DNA from: Bog-756 sp963806455 | Lineage (GTDB): Bacteria; Actinomycetota; Acidimicrobiia; Acidimicrobiales; RAAP-2 | Reading direction: 5' to 3' | NCBI GenBank assembly: GCA_963806455.1 | Contig: CAWDXZ010000003.1 | Coordinates: 1 to 64,000, forward strand | DNA length: 64,000 bases | Part shown: in pieces, positions 45,005 through 54,190 of the stretch | How the letters are laid out: each line of letters starts with the position of its first letter | Numbering within the stretch: position 1 is the first letter of the stretch | Position numbers and translations under genes: made by a program | The notes under the pieces: generated by a model | What the model saw: only the letters and a program-made list of their open reading frames with translations | Databases searched by the model: none | What the model was told of the DNA's origin: nothing

Positions 45005-45298
45005 AACCTCATACACCCGTTCTGAACAGGACTATTTGTAGCCCCCACCTTGTGGAAATCCCAGCCGTTTGTGTCGAAGATGCCCTCATTGGACACCCGG
45101 TTCTCTGTGGTCAGAGAGCTCAGTCACTTTGTCGGATGATGAGCCGTCGATCGACGATCGACCAGTCTGATCGGCCACAGGGAGGCGGCAATTGGGGCGC
45201 GCTCGACCGGCTGCCGGTGAGTCGATTGTCGATGCTCGGAACTAAAGCCGTCGGCGGTGGGTCCGGGTCGTCGGTGGTATCACCGTTCAACGCGGTGG

Positions 45299-45319
45299 CC
45301 GGGGCCTGCGAAGCCCCGG
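45299..45319. terminator. Bidirectional hairpin between convergent GH29 and sulfatase genes
   Basis: CCGGGGC (45299-45305) and GCCCCGG (45313-45319) form a seven-pair GC stem with a seven-base loop. It is placed in the interval 45005-45413, where both genes end. A T-tract is lacking. The rest of the interval shows no gene. Confidence 0.45.
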
Positions 45320-45413
45320 TGGTGAGGGACGGGTACGCCGGCGGGACGGGATCTTGCGGATCTTTTCGGGCTCGGCCTCCCGACGGGCGAGGAGATCGTC
45401 GATCTTGCGGCCC

Positions 45414-47714
45414 TCATTGCGAAGCGAGAATGGCCGCCACCTCTGCCACCGGGTCGCGCACGATCGGACCGGTGACCGTCACCTCCGCCCGGACAATCGT
45501 GCCGTTGAAGAAGAACGGCGCTTCGTAGTCGCTTCCAACCGCGGGCCCCCATTCGTACCCGCACGTAAGCCCGATCATCACCTCATTGAAGGCCACTGGG
45601 GTGAAGCGCGCCACCGCGCCGTTACCGACCACAACCCCGTCCTGCAGCAGCGTTGCCTGCCCCCCGAGCAACTCGTCCTTCTCGAAGCGGAAGGCCACCT
45701 CGTGGCAGCCCGGACTCAGCGCGGTGTCGGCCACGATGCCGTAGAGACGCCGGCCGTACAGATTGTGCACGTAGCGCAGCCGGCCTTCGACCACATGGAA
45801 CGACCAGCCGCCGAGTGCACATCCGTGCGCCAGTAGGGTACCCGCCGGCGTCGTTCCATCGGCGACCTCGACGGCGAGCTCGATGGCGTGGGAGCGGTTT
45901 CGCACGTCGACGGCAACCCACTCGGGCACCGGAGCTCCGCCCTGGAAGTAACGGTAGGTCGCCTGGGTTCGCCGATGATCGTGCTTGTGCGCGACGGCCT
46001 CGAGCACCCGGTTGTCGAGCGGGAGCACATCGTTGCGCCGTGCCTCCTCCCACCAGAGGGTGACGAGCTCGGCGACCTTTTCGGGGAGCTCAGCGGCGCG
46101 GTCACGTGACTCCGAGACGTCATCTGTCACGTGGTAGAGCTCCCAGACGTCGTCTTCCCATGGTGCGCTGGTCGACAGGCCGTCGTCGTAGATCGGACCG
46201 ACCGGGTGGTAGGTCACCGCCTTCCACCCGTCGTGGTAGATGGCACGCGAGCCGAGCATCTCGAAGTGCTGGGTGAGGTGCCGGCCGGTCTCTTTCTCCC
46301 CTCCGTCGCCGAGCAGATAGGCGAAGCTGGTGCCGTCCAGGCGCGACTGGGCGACGCCTTCAATCTCAGTCGGCGGAGCCATTCCCACCAGCTCGAGCAC
46401 CGTCGGCGCGATGTCGATGGCATGCGCGAACTGCCGGCGTACGCCACCTTCGCCGGCCCGTCGGCCGGTCGGTAGGCGGACGATGCAGGGATCGCCCACA
46501 CCACCCTCGTGGACCTCACGCTTCCAGCGCTTGAACGGCGTGTTTCCTGCCATGGTCCATCCCCACGGATAGTTGTTGTGGCTGCGCGGCCCTCCGATCT
46601 CGTCGAGCCGGGTATGCATCTCTCCGACACCGGCGCCGTCGAAGTTCGAGAGGCGGCCCTCGTTGATGGTCCCCTCCTTACCCCCTTCGGAACTGGCACC
46701 GTTGTCCGAGACGATGATCACCACGGTGTCATCAGCGTCGCCCAGATCTTCGATGAAGGCGAGCACCCGGCCGATCTGCTCGTCGGTGTACGACAAGAAG
46801 GCGGCGAAGCACTCCATAAAGCGCTCGGCGAGGGTGCGCTGGCGCTCGTCCAGGCTGCTCCAGGCCGGGACCCACGGCGGGCGTGGCGTGAGCACTGTGC
46901 CCTCGGGGACGATGCCCATGGCGAGCTGGCGGGCGAATGTGTCCTCGCGCCAGGCGTCCCAGCCTTTGGCGAAGCGACCCTTGTAGCGCTCGATCCATTC
47001 GGCCGGCGCGTGGTGGGGCGAGTGGCAAGCTCCTGTCGCAAAGTACAGGAAGAACGGAAGCTGGTCGTCAACGGCGCGCAGGTCGCCTAGATACTCGATG
47101 GCGCGGTCGGCCAAGTCTGCACTGAGATGGTACCCCTCGTCGTATGAGAACGGGGGCCGTACTGCGTGGTTGTCGTGGTAGAGAGCGGGCACGAACTGGT
47201 GGGTCTCACCGCCGTGAAATCCATACCAGCGGTCGAAGCCCCGTCCGAGGGGCCATGTCGCCCGCGAGTTCGCCATGTTGGTCTCGCCTTCGGGGCTCAG
47301 GTGCCATTTCCCTACTGCGTAGGTGGCGTAGCCGGTCTTCCGAAGCATCTCGGACAGAAAACCGTTCTCTCTGGGTGGTCGCCCCCAGTAGCCGGGGAAT
47401 CCGATCGCTAAGTCGGCCACCCGCCCCATGCCGCTGCGATGATGATTTCTCCCGGTCAGAAGACAGGCCCGAGTCGGTGAACAGAGGGCCGTGGTGTGGA
47501 AGTTGGTCAGTCGCACTCCCTCCGCGGCAACAGTGTCGATGAAGGGAGTCTCGATATCAGACCCGTAGCAGCCCAGCTGGGCGAACCCGACGTCGTCGAG
47601 CACGATGAGCATCACGTTGGGCGCATCCTCCGGTGGGGTGGGCAGCGGCGGCCACCACGGCTGTGAGTCCCGCCAGTCGCTGCCGATCTTTCCCTGAAAC
47701 TCAATCTGTGTCAT
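45414..47714 (-). CDS. Arylsulfatase (type I formylglycine sulfatase)
   Basis: 766 residues. NVMLIVLDDVGFAQLGCYGS (metal Asp40-Asp41) and NFHTTALCSPTRACLLTGRN (Cys78-Ser-Pro-Thr-Arg) form the sulfatase signature, in which the cysteine becomes formylglycine. Others are KTGYATYAVGKWHLSPEGET, GACHSPHHAP and VVIIVSDNGASSEGGKEGTI (late metal Asp/Asn). A C-terminal beta-sandwich of about 170 residues follows. The long form (about 770 residues) resembles arylsulfatases of the AtsA/PAS type. No signal peptide is seen. It cleaves sulfate esters; pairing with the fucosidase hints at sulfated glycans but does not prove it. Confidence 0.9.
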   Translation of the reverse strand: MTQIEFQGKIGSDWRDSQPWWPPLPTPPEDAPNVMLIVLDDVGFAQLGCYGSDIETPFIDTVAAEGVRLTNFHTTALCSPTRACLLTGRNHHRSGMGRVADLAIGFPGYWGRPPRENGFLSEMLRKTGYATYAVGKWHLSPEGETNMANSRATWPLGRGFDRWYGFHGGETHQFVPALYHDNHAVRPPFSYDEGYHLSADLADRAIEYLGDLRAVDDQLPFFLYFATGACHSPHHAPAEWIERYKGRFAKGWDAWREDTFARQLAMGIVPEGTVLTPRPPWVPAWSSLDERQRTLAERFMECFAAFLSYTDEQIGRVLAFIEDLGDADDTVVIIVSDNGASSEGGKEGTINEGRLSNFDGAGVGEMHTRLDEIGGPRSHNNYPWGWTMAGNTPFKRWKREVHEGGVGDPCIVRLPTGRRAGEGGVRRQFAHAIDIAPTVLELVGMAPPTEIEGVAQSRLDGTSFAYLLGDGGEKETGRHLTQHFEMLGSRAIYHDGWKAVTYHPVGPIYDDGLSTSAPWEDDVWELYHVTDDVSESRDRAAELPEKVAELVTLWWEEARRNDVLPLDNRVLEAVAHKHDHRRTQATYRYFQGGAPVPEWVAVDVRNRSHAIELAVEVADGTTPAGTLLAHGCALGGWSFHVVEGRLRYVHNLYGRRLYGIVADTALSPGCHEVAFRFEKDELLGGQATLLQDGVVVGNGAVARFTPVAFNEVMIGLTCGYEWGPAVGSDYEAPFFFNGTIVRAEVTVTGPIVRDPVAEVAAILASQ

Positions 47715-48143
47715 TGGCCATACTCCTGACTCGTCCGCGTCCCCGGAGAGAGCTTGACATCCAGTCGGGCCTGTCGCTTATGGCGCCACGATCTCGCTGG
47801 GGATCGACTACACAGAACTGTGGAGCTCCTTCACACTGGAGAATGAAGCGCATCCGTGCACACGCCGGGATGGATCCCGTTGACGCCTCCCGGTCCCCAG
47901 GTCAGGGGTAGTCGACTCCTGACTCCGGACGAGCCGCAAAATACCCTCTGTGAGCCGCCTGTTCATCGGTGCCCAATCCTTTTCGGCCCTGCCGAGCAGG
48001 GCAAGGGTCAAACGAAGAGGTCGCATCGGGAACCCGTCTAGCACGGGGGCCGCTACCGCAGAGGCGCCGGCACCGCTTGGGGTCAGACGGAGTAGTTTGT
48101 CAGCCTGTTGCAGATGGCAATGGCAGGACTGACAAGGGGTGAC
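47715..48143. other. Intergenic region between the sulfatase and copper-type genes
   Basis: 429 bp without a supported gene. A TTGACA at 47754 could be a -35 element, but no good -10 is spaced after it. The promoter for the rightward operon beginning at 48144 should lie in the last 150 bp. Confidence 0.3.
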
Positions 48144-48842
48144 ATGGTGCGGCGCGTGATGAGGCCCTTCAGTGCCGCGACGGGTCTACTCGTCGTGGTG
48201 GCGGCACTCGTCGTGAGCGCGCCGGCAGCCTGGGCCCATGTCACCGTCCACCCCGGGACTCTCCCAGCCGGGTCGTCCGATGTCGAGATCACGTTCCGCG
48301 TCCCCAACGAGCGCGACAACGCCAATACAGTGGGTGTGCAAGTGTTCTTCCCAAGCAGCGTGCCGCTACTCACGGTCGAGGTGCTGCCGGTCCCGGGCTG
48401 GACGGAGACCGTGCACACCCGAAGCCTCTCGACTCCGGTCCAGACCGATGACGGCCCGGTGAGCCAGGTCGTCTCGGACGTTACATGGGCGGCCACCGCC
48501 GGCGGCATCGCCAATGGGCAGTACGAGGACTTTCCCGTGGCGGTGGGCGCCGTCCCCGATCACCCCGGCACGTTCGCTTTCAAAACACTGCAGAGTTACT
48601 CGTCGGGCGAAATCGTAAGGTGGGTCGAGGTGCCTGTGACAGGCCAGCCCGAGCCCGACACCCCCGCGCCCGAGCTCCGGCTCACGGCGTCGGCGTCGTC
48701 GACCGGCTCGGAAGCGTCGGGGCAAGGCGCGTCGGCGCGTCCTTCGGGCACCGACGCCTTGTCGATCGTCGCCCTCGCTCTCTCCGCGCTGAGCCTGATC
48801 GGAGTGGGCTGGCTCCTCTGGCGTGGGCGCAGACCGGCATGA
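48144..48842 (+). CDS. ycnI: YcnI-like copper-associated membrane-anchored protein (DUF1775)
   Basis: 232 residues from the ATG at 48144 (AAGGGG four bases upstream). The signal peptide ends AAWA-HVTVHPGTL, exposing the N-terminal His that binds copper in YcnI proteins. The domain (about 33-165) includes FRVPNERDNANTVGVQVFFP and the Trp in VSDVTWAATAGGIANGQYED. A low-complexity linker leads to a C-terminal membrane helix, SIVALALSALSLIGVGWLLW, with RGRR after it. It is thought to be an extracellular Cu(II) chaperone. Its TGA overlaps the ATG of the next gene, and it lies upstream of a CopC-CopD fusion gene, as is common. Confidence 0.85.
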   Translation: MVRRVMRPFSAATGLLVVVAALVVSAPAAWAHVTVHPGTLPAGSSDVEITFRVPNERDNANTVGVQVFFPSSVPLLTVEVLPVPGWTETVHTRSLSTPVQTDDGPVSQVVSDVTWAATAGGIANGQYEDFPVAVGAVPDHPGTFAFKTLQSYSSGEIVRWVEVPVTGQPEPDTPAPELRLTASASSTGSEASGQGASARPSGTDALSIVALALSALSLIGVGWLLWRGRRPA

Positions 48843-49399
48843 GTCGGGGACGTGTCTGCCGTCGGCTCGGTCCACTCGGGGCGGCCCTGGCCCTCATCCT
48901 GGTGCTGGGCTCGTGCGGCTCGTCCGGCGACGGTGCATCAACGCCGTCGACGACCCGGGTGCCACTCCCGGTCGGCGCCACGCCCTCGGATATCTCCAAG
49001 ATGGTGTGCAGCAACAAGACCCAGAGGGAACTGGCCGACCCGCTCGGGGTCACCGCTGCAGTCACCCCTCCGACCTGGGTCGCCGATCTCTACGCATGCA
49101 CGTACCGGTACCCCGACGGTTCCTTCACGTTGTCGATCAAGGAACTGTCGAGCTGGCCCGAGACCCTCGGCTACTTCGACGGCCTGAGCCGAACCCTCGG
49201 GGAAACCGGTTCGGTCAAGGACCTGGGCCAGGGGGCGTTCACCACCGGCAACGGGTCGATCGTGGTGCGCAAAGACTGGAAGGTGTTGCTGGTCGACATC
49301 TCGGGGCTCCCCGCTCAGTTCGGGTCGCCGGCCACCAGTCGGGGGGACGTCGCTTTCACCATCGCCGATGTGATCCTGGGCTGCTGGGCAGGCGACTGA
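48839..49399 (+). CDS. Secreted lipoprotein in the copper-type operon
   Basis: 186 residues from the ATG at 48839 (overlap ATGA with ycnI). The signal sequence GPLGAALALILVLGSCGSS ends in a lipobox. The mature part has SKMVCSNKTQRELADPLGVT and LYACTYRYPDGSFTLSIKEL, and ends VILGCWAGD. The three further cysteines may form disulfides or bind metal. I do not recognise a named family. Tight coupling to ycnI and copCD suggests a part in copper or heme-copper assembly (inference). Confidence 0.65.
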   Translation: MSRGRVCRRLGPLGAALALILVLGSCGSSGDGASTPSTTRVPLPVGATPSDISKMVCSNKTQRELADPLGVTAAVTPPTWVADLYACTYRYPDGSFTLSIKELSSWPETLGYFDGLSRTLGETGSVKDLGQGAFTTGNGSIVVRKDWKVLLVDISGLPAQFGSPATSRGDVAFTIADVILGCWAGD

Positions 49400-51169
49400 G
49401 TGAGCAGCCGCAGCCCGGCACGCTGGCTCCGATCGTGGGCCCTCCGGCTGGTCAGCGGACTGGTCGTGGCCTTGGTCATATTCGTGGGCGGCACCGGCGT
49501 GGCTGGCGCCCACGCCTATCTGGAATCGAGCAATCCAAGCCAGTCTGAGGTGCTCCTGTTGTCCCCACAGCAAGTAGTGCTGCACTTCGACGAGCCTGTG
49601 GAGATCGACTTTGGTTCGATCCGGGTGTTCGGGCCCGACGGGCATCGCGTCGACCAGGGTGGTACCCACCACCCTGGCGACGATACGCACTCGGTGGCCA
49701 TACCGTTGCCGGCGCGGCTGTCCCATGGCACATACGTAGTGGCGTGGCGCGTCATCTCGGCCGACTCGCATCCCGTCCATGGGGCCTATCTCTTCAGTGT
49801 CGGAACTGCAGCCGGTGCGGCCAGGGCCAACGCACTGTCGAAGGTGCTCGCCGCCGCTTCCGGCAGCACGGTCGTCGGCGTGCTGTACGGCGTGGTGCGG
49901 TTCGCCGAGTTCGCCGCGCTGCTCGTCATGGTGGGACTGGTGACGATGGTGGGTGTCGTGTTCCCGCCGGGACGCCGCGTTCGCCGCCTTCGCCGGATCG
50001 TATGGGCGTCGTGGACCGCCCTCCTCGTCGCCACCGTCGCCTCCGTCGCCGTGCAGGGCGTGTATGCAGCCACGCTCCCTTTGAGCCACATCTTCAGCCC
50101 GTCCCTCTTCAATGAGGTTCTCCATACACACTTCGGCGAGGTGCAGAGCTTACGGATCGCCATGCTCGTACTGACGGCGCCGGTGCTGTACCAGCTTCTC
50201 GGTCCCAAGAGCCCAGCCTCACCCGGCACCTTGTGGCCGTGGCCGCTGTCGGCGGCGGGTGCGGCGCTCGGTATCGGGTTGCTTCTTACTCCGGGCCTCG
50301 GCGGGCACGCAACGTCGAGCGGCAGTCCCGTGGTTGGAGAGACCCTTGATGTCCTACACCTGGCCGGTGCCGCGGTCTGGATCGGCGGGCTGGTGCTCTT
50401 GGCCGCGCTGCTCCTTCCCGGCATTCCTGACAGCGAGCGCCCTGCCAGCGTGCGGGATGTGGCCCGACGGTTCTCGCCCTACGGTATCGGCGCCGTGGCG
50501 GTGGTGGTGACCTCGGGCACGCTGCAGTCGGTTCGCCAGGTCGGCAGCATCTACGCTCTGTTCCACACGGTCTACGGACGAACCCTGGTGGTCAAGGTGG
50601 CGCTGGTGGTGGTCGTCGTCTTCATCGCAGCGGTGAGCCGCCGACTGGTGCTGGGGCGGTGGAAGGTGGTGCTGCATCCGCGGCGCGCGACCTCGAGCGC
50701 CGAAGCCGTGGACGGGGCCGGCCGAAAGCTCGTCCCTGTGGGCCTCCGCCGGTCGGTGCTGGCCGAATGCACGGTAGTAGTCGCCGTGTTGGTGGCCACA
50801 GCACTTCTGGTGAATGCCGCTCCCGCACGGCAGGCGGCCGCCCAACCGTTCAGCCAGAGCTTCCAGGTGCTCGGCGACCAGGTGAATGTTATCGTCGCCC
50901 CGGCACGTGTCGGCGGTGGCAACCAGGTGCACGTGTACATCCTCGGCCGTTTGGGTCAGCCCGTGGCCGTGCCCGAACTCGACGCCGCCATCAGCCTTTC
51001 CTCCTCGGGCATCGGGCCCCTCTCCCTGCCGATGACGCTCGTCGGACCGGGTCACTACCAGGCGTCTGACGCAACGTTCCCGTTGGCCGGGTCATGGACG
51101 CTGAAGCTCACCGTCCGCACATCGGCCATCGACGAGCAGGAGGCCTTCGCCACGGTGCCTGTGCACTGA
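49400..51169 (+). CDS. copCD: CopC-CopD fusion (copper resistance / uptake membrane protein)
   Basis: 589 residues, GTG start directly after the previous stop. The signal peptide ends VAGA-HAYLESSNPSQSEVLL, with the CopC N-terminal His. The CopC domain (38-135) has VVLHFDEPVEIDFGSIRVFG and WRVISADSHPVHGAYLFSVG (His/Asp copper site). Eight membrane helices of CopD follow (about 155-470), including LHLAGAAVWIGGLVLLAALL. A periplasmic C-terminal domain (about 480-589, VNVIVAPARVGGGNQVHVYI) is of the YtkA type. It likely moves copper across the cytoplasmic membrane. Confidence 0.9.
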   Translation: MSSRSPARWLRSWALRLVSGLVVALVIFVGGTGVAGAHAYLESSNPSQSEVLLLSPQQVVLHFDEPVEIDFGSIRVFGPDGHRVDQGGTHHPGDDTHSVAIPLPARLSHGTYVVAWRVISADSHPVHGAYLFSVGTAAGAARANALSKVLAAASGSTVVGVLYGVVRFAEFAALLVMVGLVTMVGVVFPPGRRVRRLRRIVWASWTALLVATVASVAVQGVYAATLPLSHIFSPSLFNEVLHTHFGEVQSLRIAMLVLTAPVLYQLLGPKSPASPGTLWPWPLSAAGAALGIGLLLTPGLGGHATSSGSPVVGETLDVLHLAGAAVWIGGLVLLAALLLPGIPDSERPASVRDVARRFSPYGIGAVAVVVTSGTLQSVRQVGSIYALFHTVYGRTLVVKVALVVVVVFIAAVSRRLVLGRWKVVLHPRRATSSAEAVDGAGRKLVPVGLRRSVLAECTVVVAVLVATALLVNAAPARQAAAQPFSQSFQVLGDQVNVIVAPARVGGGNQVHVYILGRLGQPVAVPELDAAISLSSSGIGPLSLPMTLVGPGHYQASDATFPLAGSWTLKLTVRTSAIDEQEAFATVPVH

Positions 51170-51249
51170 ACGCGCCACGACCGTCGGTGGTGGAACCGAG
51201 GCCCAGATACGACGGCCGCCTCGGAGGTCTCCGAACGGTCTCGGTACCG

Positions 51250-51272
51250 GTGGGGTGCCAAGAACCTCATCC
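51250..51272 (+). repeat. Isolated copy of the IS-end-like motif
   Basis: GTGGGGTGCCAAGAACCTCA then TCC matches the motif scattered through 23-35 kb, with a CC in place of TG. It is the only copy outside that block apart from the weak one at 16.1 kb, and it lies just after the copCD stop and before a broken gene. Confidence 0.65.
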
Positions 51273-51383
51273 AGGTGCCTTGATCTAGGATTTTCGTCGA
51301 ATCAACGTGACTGCGAGAATGGTCCGTGCCCTGTCGTTCTTCGTCTCGCCTTCCTCCGAACCCTGCAGACGTCATGAGCCCCC

Positions 51384-52114
51384 TCACGCCTGCGACGTAT
51401 ATGCGTAGACGCTCCCGTTGCTACTCCCGAAATAGAGCACGCCGTTCGCGATCGTGGGTGGGTCATAGACGCTCCCGCTGTCCGGCGATCCCGCGAGCCA
51501 TTTCGCAGCGCCCGAAGTGCTGAAGGCGACAACCCCTGCCGAACCGTTCGAGCAGCCCCCGATTCCCACATAGACGACCCCATTGGCGGTGGAGGCGCCG
51601 CCTCGGACCCGTTGTTGGCGCAGATGCCGCCCGTGCTCCACAGCGCGCCTGTGCAGTTGGGCTGGCCGCAACCGCTCGCACTGAAGGCAGCGACGGTTCC
51701 ACTACCAGTGGTCGCGAACACGGTGCTACTGGTGACGGCGAGATTGCTGGCGAGGCTCGGGAAGGACGGTCCTCCGCTTGTCTCGAAGACAGGCGAACAC
51801 ACCCCGGCGCTGCAATCAGTCATGCCGTTCTGATCGAAAGCGAAGAGCGTCCCTTGTCGGGAGCCGACATTGTTGGTGCCGCCATCGTAGGCATAGCCGT
51901 TCGCGACCGAGACGGCTGCACCTGCGCCTAGAGACCCCGCTACCTCGTAAGTCCACATTGGTGTACAGGTGGTCGCAGCGCCTGACTTCGAGCAACCCTG
52001 CGATCCGTTCGCGTCGTAAGCGAAGACATGGGCAACGCCATTGCTCGTGCTGCCTTCGAGATAGAGGACCACCTCGCCGTTGGCAGCCGTTGCTCTCCCA
52101 CCTACTCTTCGCAC
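51384..52114 (-). pseudogene. Broken PQQ-type beta-propeller repeat protein
   Basis: Blade-like repeats are visible: NGVAHVFAYDANGSQGCSKS, then VANGYAYDGGTNNVGSRQGT and LFAFDQNGMTDC, and STVFATTGSGTVAAFSASGC. After a frameshift near 51590-51605 come TANGVVYVGIGGCSNGSAGV, TIANGVLYFGSSNGSVYAYT and the stop. These xxANGVVYVGxxDGxVYAF-like repeats belong to PQQ-like/outer surface beta-propellers, usually secreted. No signal peptide is left at the N-terminus, so the gene is probably 5'-truncated as well as frameshifted. Confidence 0.65.
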
Positions 52115-52285
52115 GAGGTTCCACCTCCACCATGATTCACCCGTGCAGAACGGGTTCTCTGTCTAGCCGAATAGCATCACTATGTCATCCTTTGAGGTGG
52201 GTCGTCATCACATCGTCAGGTTTCTCGGGCAAGGTGGACCGCACATGACCGAGCCACCTGCCACGACTGGCCCTCCCACGCCCCC

Positions 52286-52927
52286 ATGCCCCGTGCCTGC
52301 TCACCGCCGTCGGACGCCTTGACCGCGGCGCCCCTGGGTGACGAGGTCGAGCGCAACGCCCGGATCACCGGGCTCACCGCCACCGTCCTCGTACTGCTTC
52401 TAGCTGCCGAAGGCTTCACCTTGCTCAGCATCCACCGCCTCCTCCGACCGCACGTCTTCATCGGGATGCTGCTGGTACCCCCGGTGCTCCTCAAGATGGG
52501 GAGCACCGGCTGGCGGTTCGTGCGGTACTACCTGGGTTCCCCCGCGTACCGGGCCAAGGGTCCGCCGCCTCTGCCTCTTCGCCTGCTCGGTCCCGTGCTC
52601 GTCCTCCTCACCGCAGTGATGATGGGGTCCGGCATCGCTCTCGTGCTCGTCCCCCATTCGACTCGCTCGCAACTGCTCTTCGTGCACAAGGCGAGCTTCG
52701 TACTCTGGTTCGGCGCCATGACCATCCATGTACTCGGCCATCTGGTCGACACGGCTCGGCTTGCGCCCGCCGACCTCGTGGCGCGCACGCGTCGACAGGT
52801 CAGTGGAGCCGGTGCGCGCCTGTGGTTGCAGGCGGGGGCGCTGGTGGCCGGGGTGGTCCTCGGTATCGTGATGCTCCCCACCGTTACCACATGGGTGACT
52901 TCGGGCGGCGCGTTCAATGGTGGCTGA
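52286..52927 (+). CDS. Cytochrome b561-like / four-helix membrane protein
   Basis: 213 residues with hydrophobic segments near 30-48, 56-72, 100-122, 130-150 and 178-200. Histidines sit in or beside helices (SIHRLLRPHVFIGMLLVPPV, VPHSTRSQLLFVHKASFVLW, GAMTIHVLGHLVDTARLAPA), fitting di-heme b-type membrane cytochromes such as b561 or DUF4405-like proteins. The start is uncertain; an upstream ATG (52245) is in another frame. It follows the copper-type operon but is separated from it by the broken propeller gene. Confidence 0.6.
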   Translation: MPRACSPPSDALTAAPLGDEVERNARITGLTATVLVLLLAAEGFTLLSIHRLLRPHVFIGMLLVPPVLLKMGSTGWRFVRYYLGSPAYRAKGPPPLPLRLLGPVLVLLTAVMMGSGIALVLVPHSTRSQLLFVHKASFVLWFGAMTIHVLGHLVDTARLAPADLVARTRRQVSGAGARLWLQAGALVAGVVLGIVMLPTVTTWVTSGGAFNGG

Positions 52928-53078
52928 GTGCCGTCGACCGATATCGGGTGGCGCCGCAGCACAAGCAGCGTGGCGATGACGTTCGCGTAACAGGATTCCT
53001 CCTGAATCGGCACCGCACGTCCGGGGTCACACGGGAGACAGCCGTGCTCGCCGATCTCGCTCCCCATTACATCGACGA

Positions 53079-53264
53079 GTGCTACAGGCCCGTGTCCTGC
53101 CCCTTCGCCGGCTGGTCATCGGCCAGGCCGGGTGTTCTCCTGACCTGGCCCGGATCTACTTCGAATCGGGACCCGCACGGGTAGGCGCAATGCATTCCGC
53201 TTTCTTCGGAGACGGCGCGTTGAATCACCAGTTGCACTACAGCGTCGGGAAGCTCCCCTTCTGA
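53079..53264 (+). pseudogene. Possible C-terminal remnant of a TetR-family regulator
   Basis: The frame reads LQARVLPLRRLVIGQAGCSP, then DLARIYFESGPARVGAMHSA. This is like the ligand-domain helix RRLVIAEAxxFPELxRxxYExGPxR found in many TetR regulators. No helix-turn-helix domain is present upstream (52928-53078), so it is at best a fragment. The rest of the 52928-53236 interval shows no gene. Confidence 0.35.
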
Positions 53265-53881
53265 TAGGCGACAGAACCGGCCTTGGCGGCAAGCACGGCA
53301 GATGCCTGACATCTGGGCACAACGCCACTCGGCGGAACCTTTGCTTCACCGAAGTAGGAGCCGGCACCCAGTACGGTTGCGGGAAGGGTGTGATAGGGGA
53401 TCCCCGATCTCGCAGGTTCAGCCTTGGCGTTGATGATCGTGTACCAGCAGTCCCTTCTGGAGTTGGACTGGACGGCCATGATGATGCCGTTCTGGTCTGG
53501 TGCCACATAGAGACTGACTTGGCTGTGATTCGTCGAGGCCGCGGTCTGGAACGCCAGGGTCTTTTCCGTCGCCTTCAGGGCGGCTACGAGGGAGCCCACC
53601 GGTTGGTAGCTCTGGCTTGCCGCGTAGTAGGTCGCCTGGGAATCCAGCAGCGCTGTGTTGGAGTTGGCCTGTGCGACGCGCCCGACCGCCGATCTAGTCA
53701 CGCCAAGGAAGGTTGGGATGGCGATGGCCAGAAGGATGGCGAGAACAAGAAGTGTGACCATGAGTTCGATCAGGGTGAACCCGTTGTCGTACAGGTGCCG
53801 AGCGTGGCGGGATTCGACCACGAAGTTGGACCTGCTTGCAAGACCATCGGCCAGTCTCTGTCTGGCGGGAGGCACGGACAT
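53237..53881 (-). CDS. Type IV pilin-like / pseudopilin protein
   Basis: 214 residues. A long basic leader (residues 1-34) ends in RHLYDNG, followed by FTLIELMVTLLVLAILLAIA and IPTFLGV: a prepilin peptidase site G34|F35 with Glu39 at position +5 and a hydrophobic N-terminal helix. The globular part has ANSNTALLDSQATYYAASQS and LYVAPDQNGIIMAVQSNSRR, with cysteines in RRDCWYT and VPRCQAS that could form a disulfide. The protein would be assembled into a pilus or pseudopilus after processing. No pilus assembly genes are in the window. Confidence 0.85.
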   Translation of the reverse strand: MSVPPARQRLADGLASRSNFVVESRHARHLYDNGFTLIELMVTLLVLAILLAIAIPTFLGVTRSAVGRVAQANSNTALLDSQATYYAASQSYQPVGSLVAALKATEKTLAFQTAASTNHSQVSLYVAPDQNGIIMAVQSNSRRDCWYTIINAKAEPARSGIPYHTLPATVLGAGSYFGEAKVPPSGVVPRCQASAVLAAKAGSVAYQKGSFPTL

Positions 53882-54190
53882 CCCCTTTCTGTCAGGTCAA
53901 CGGACAGTTCCTCCTTGGCTCGACAGGTTCTGCGACCAACTGAAGGCTTTTCTCCGTGAAGGTCTGCGCTCCCACGAGAACCCACTGGTGACCAACTCTT
54001 CGTCCAGGAGTACTGCCGCCATCGATCCAGACGTCCGCAGCGTCTGTTGGACGGAAGGCACCGCCGGCCCGAGGTTGGACCCATGGGTGGCCACAGGCGG
54101 TCAGTCAAGGCGTCGATCCTGGCCGTCAACAGAGCCTTTCGGCTGCCGGCCGGATGCCGAGCACCACATTCGCCTCGGCTCACCCAACCC
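53882..54190. other. Intergenic region with no supported gene
   Basis: 309 bp between two leftward genes. Frames on both strands are open but compositionally unremarkable. The promoter for the pilin gene should lie near 53882-54000. No repeats or hairpins of note were seen. Confidence 0.3.

Noticed and set aside
48938..50131. A 397-codon minus-strand frame opposite the lipoprotein and copCD
   Set aside because: His/Arg/Gly-rich shadow; the plus strand has signal peptides and the CopC/CopD motifs.
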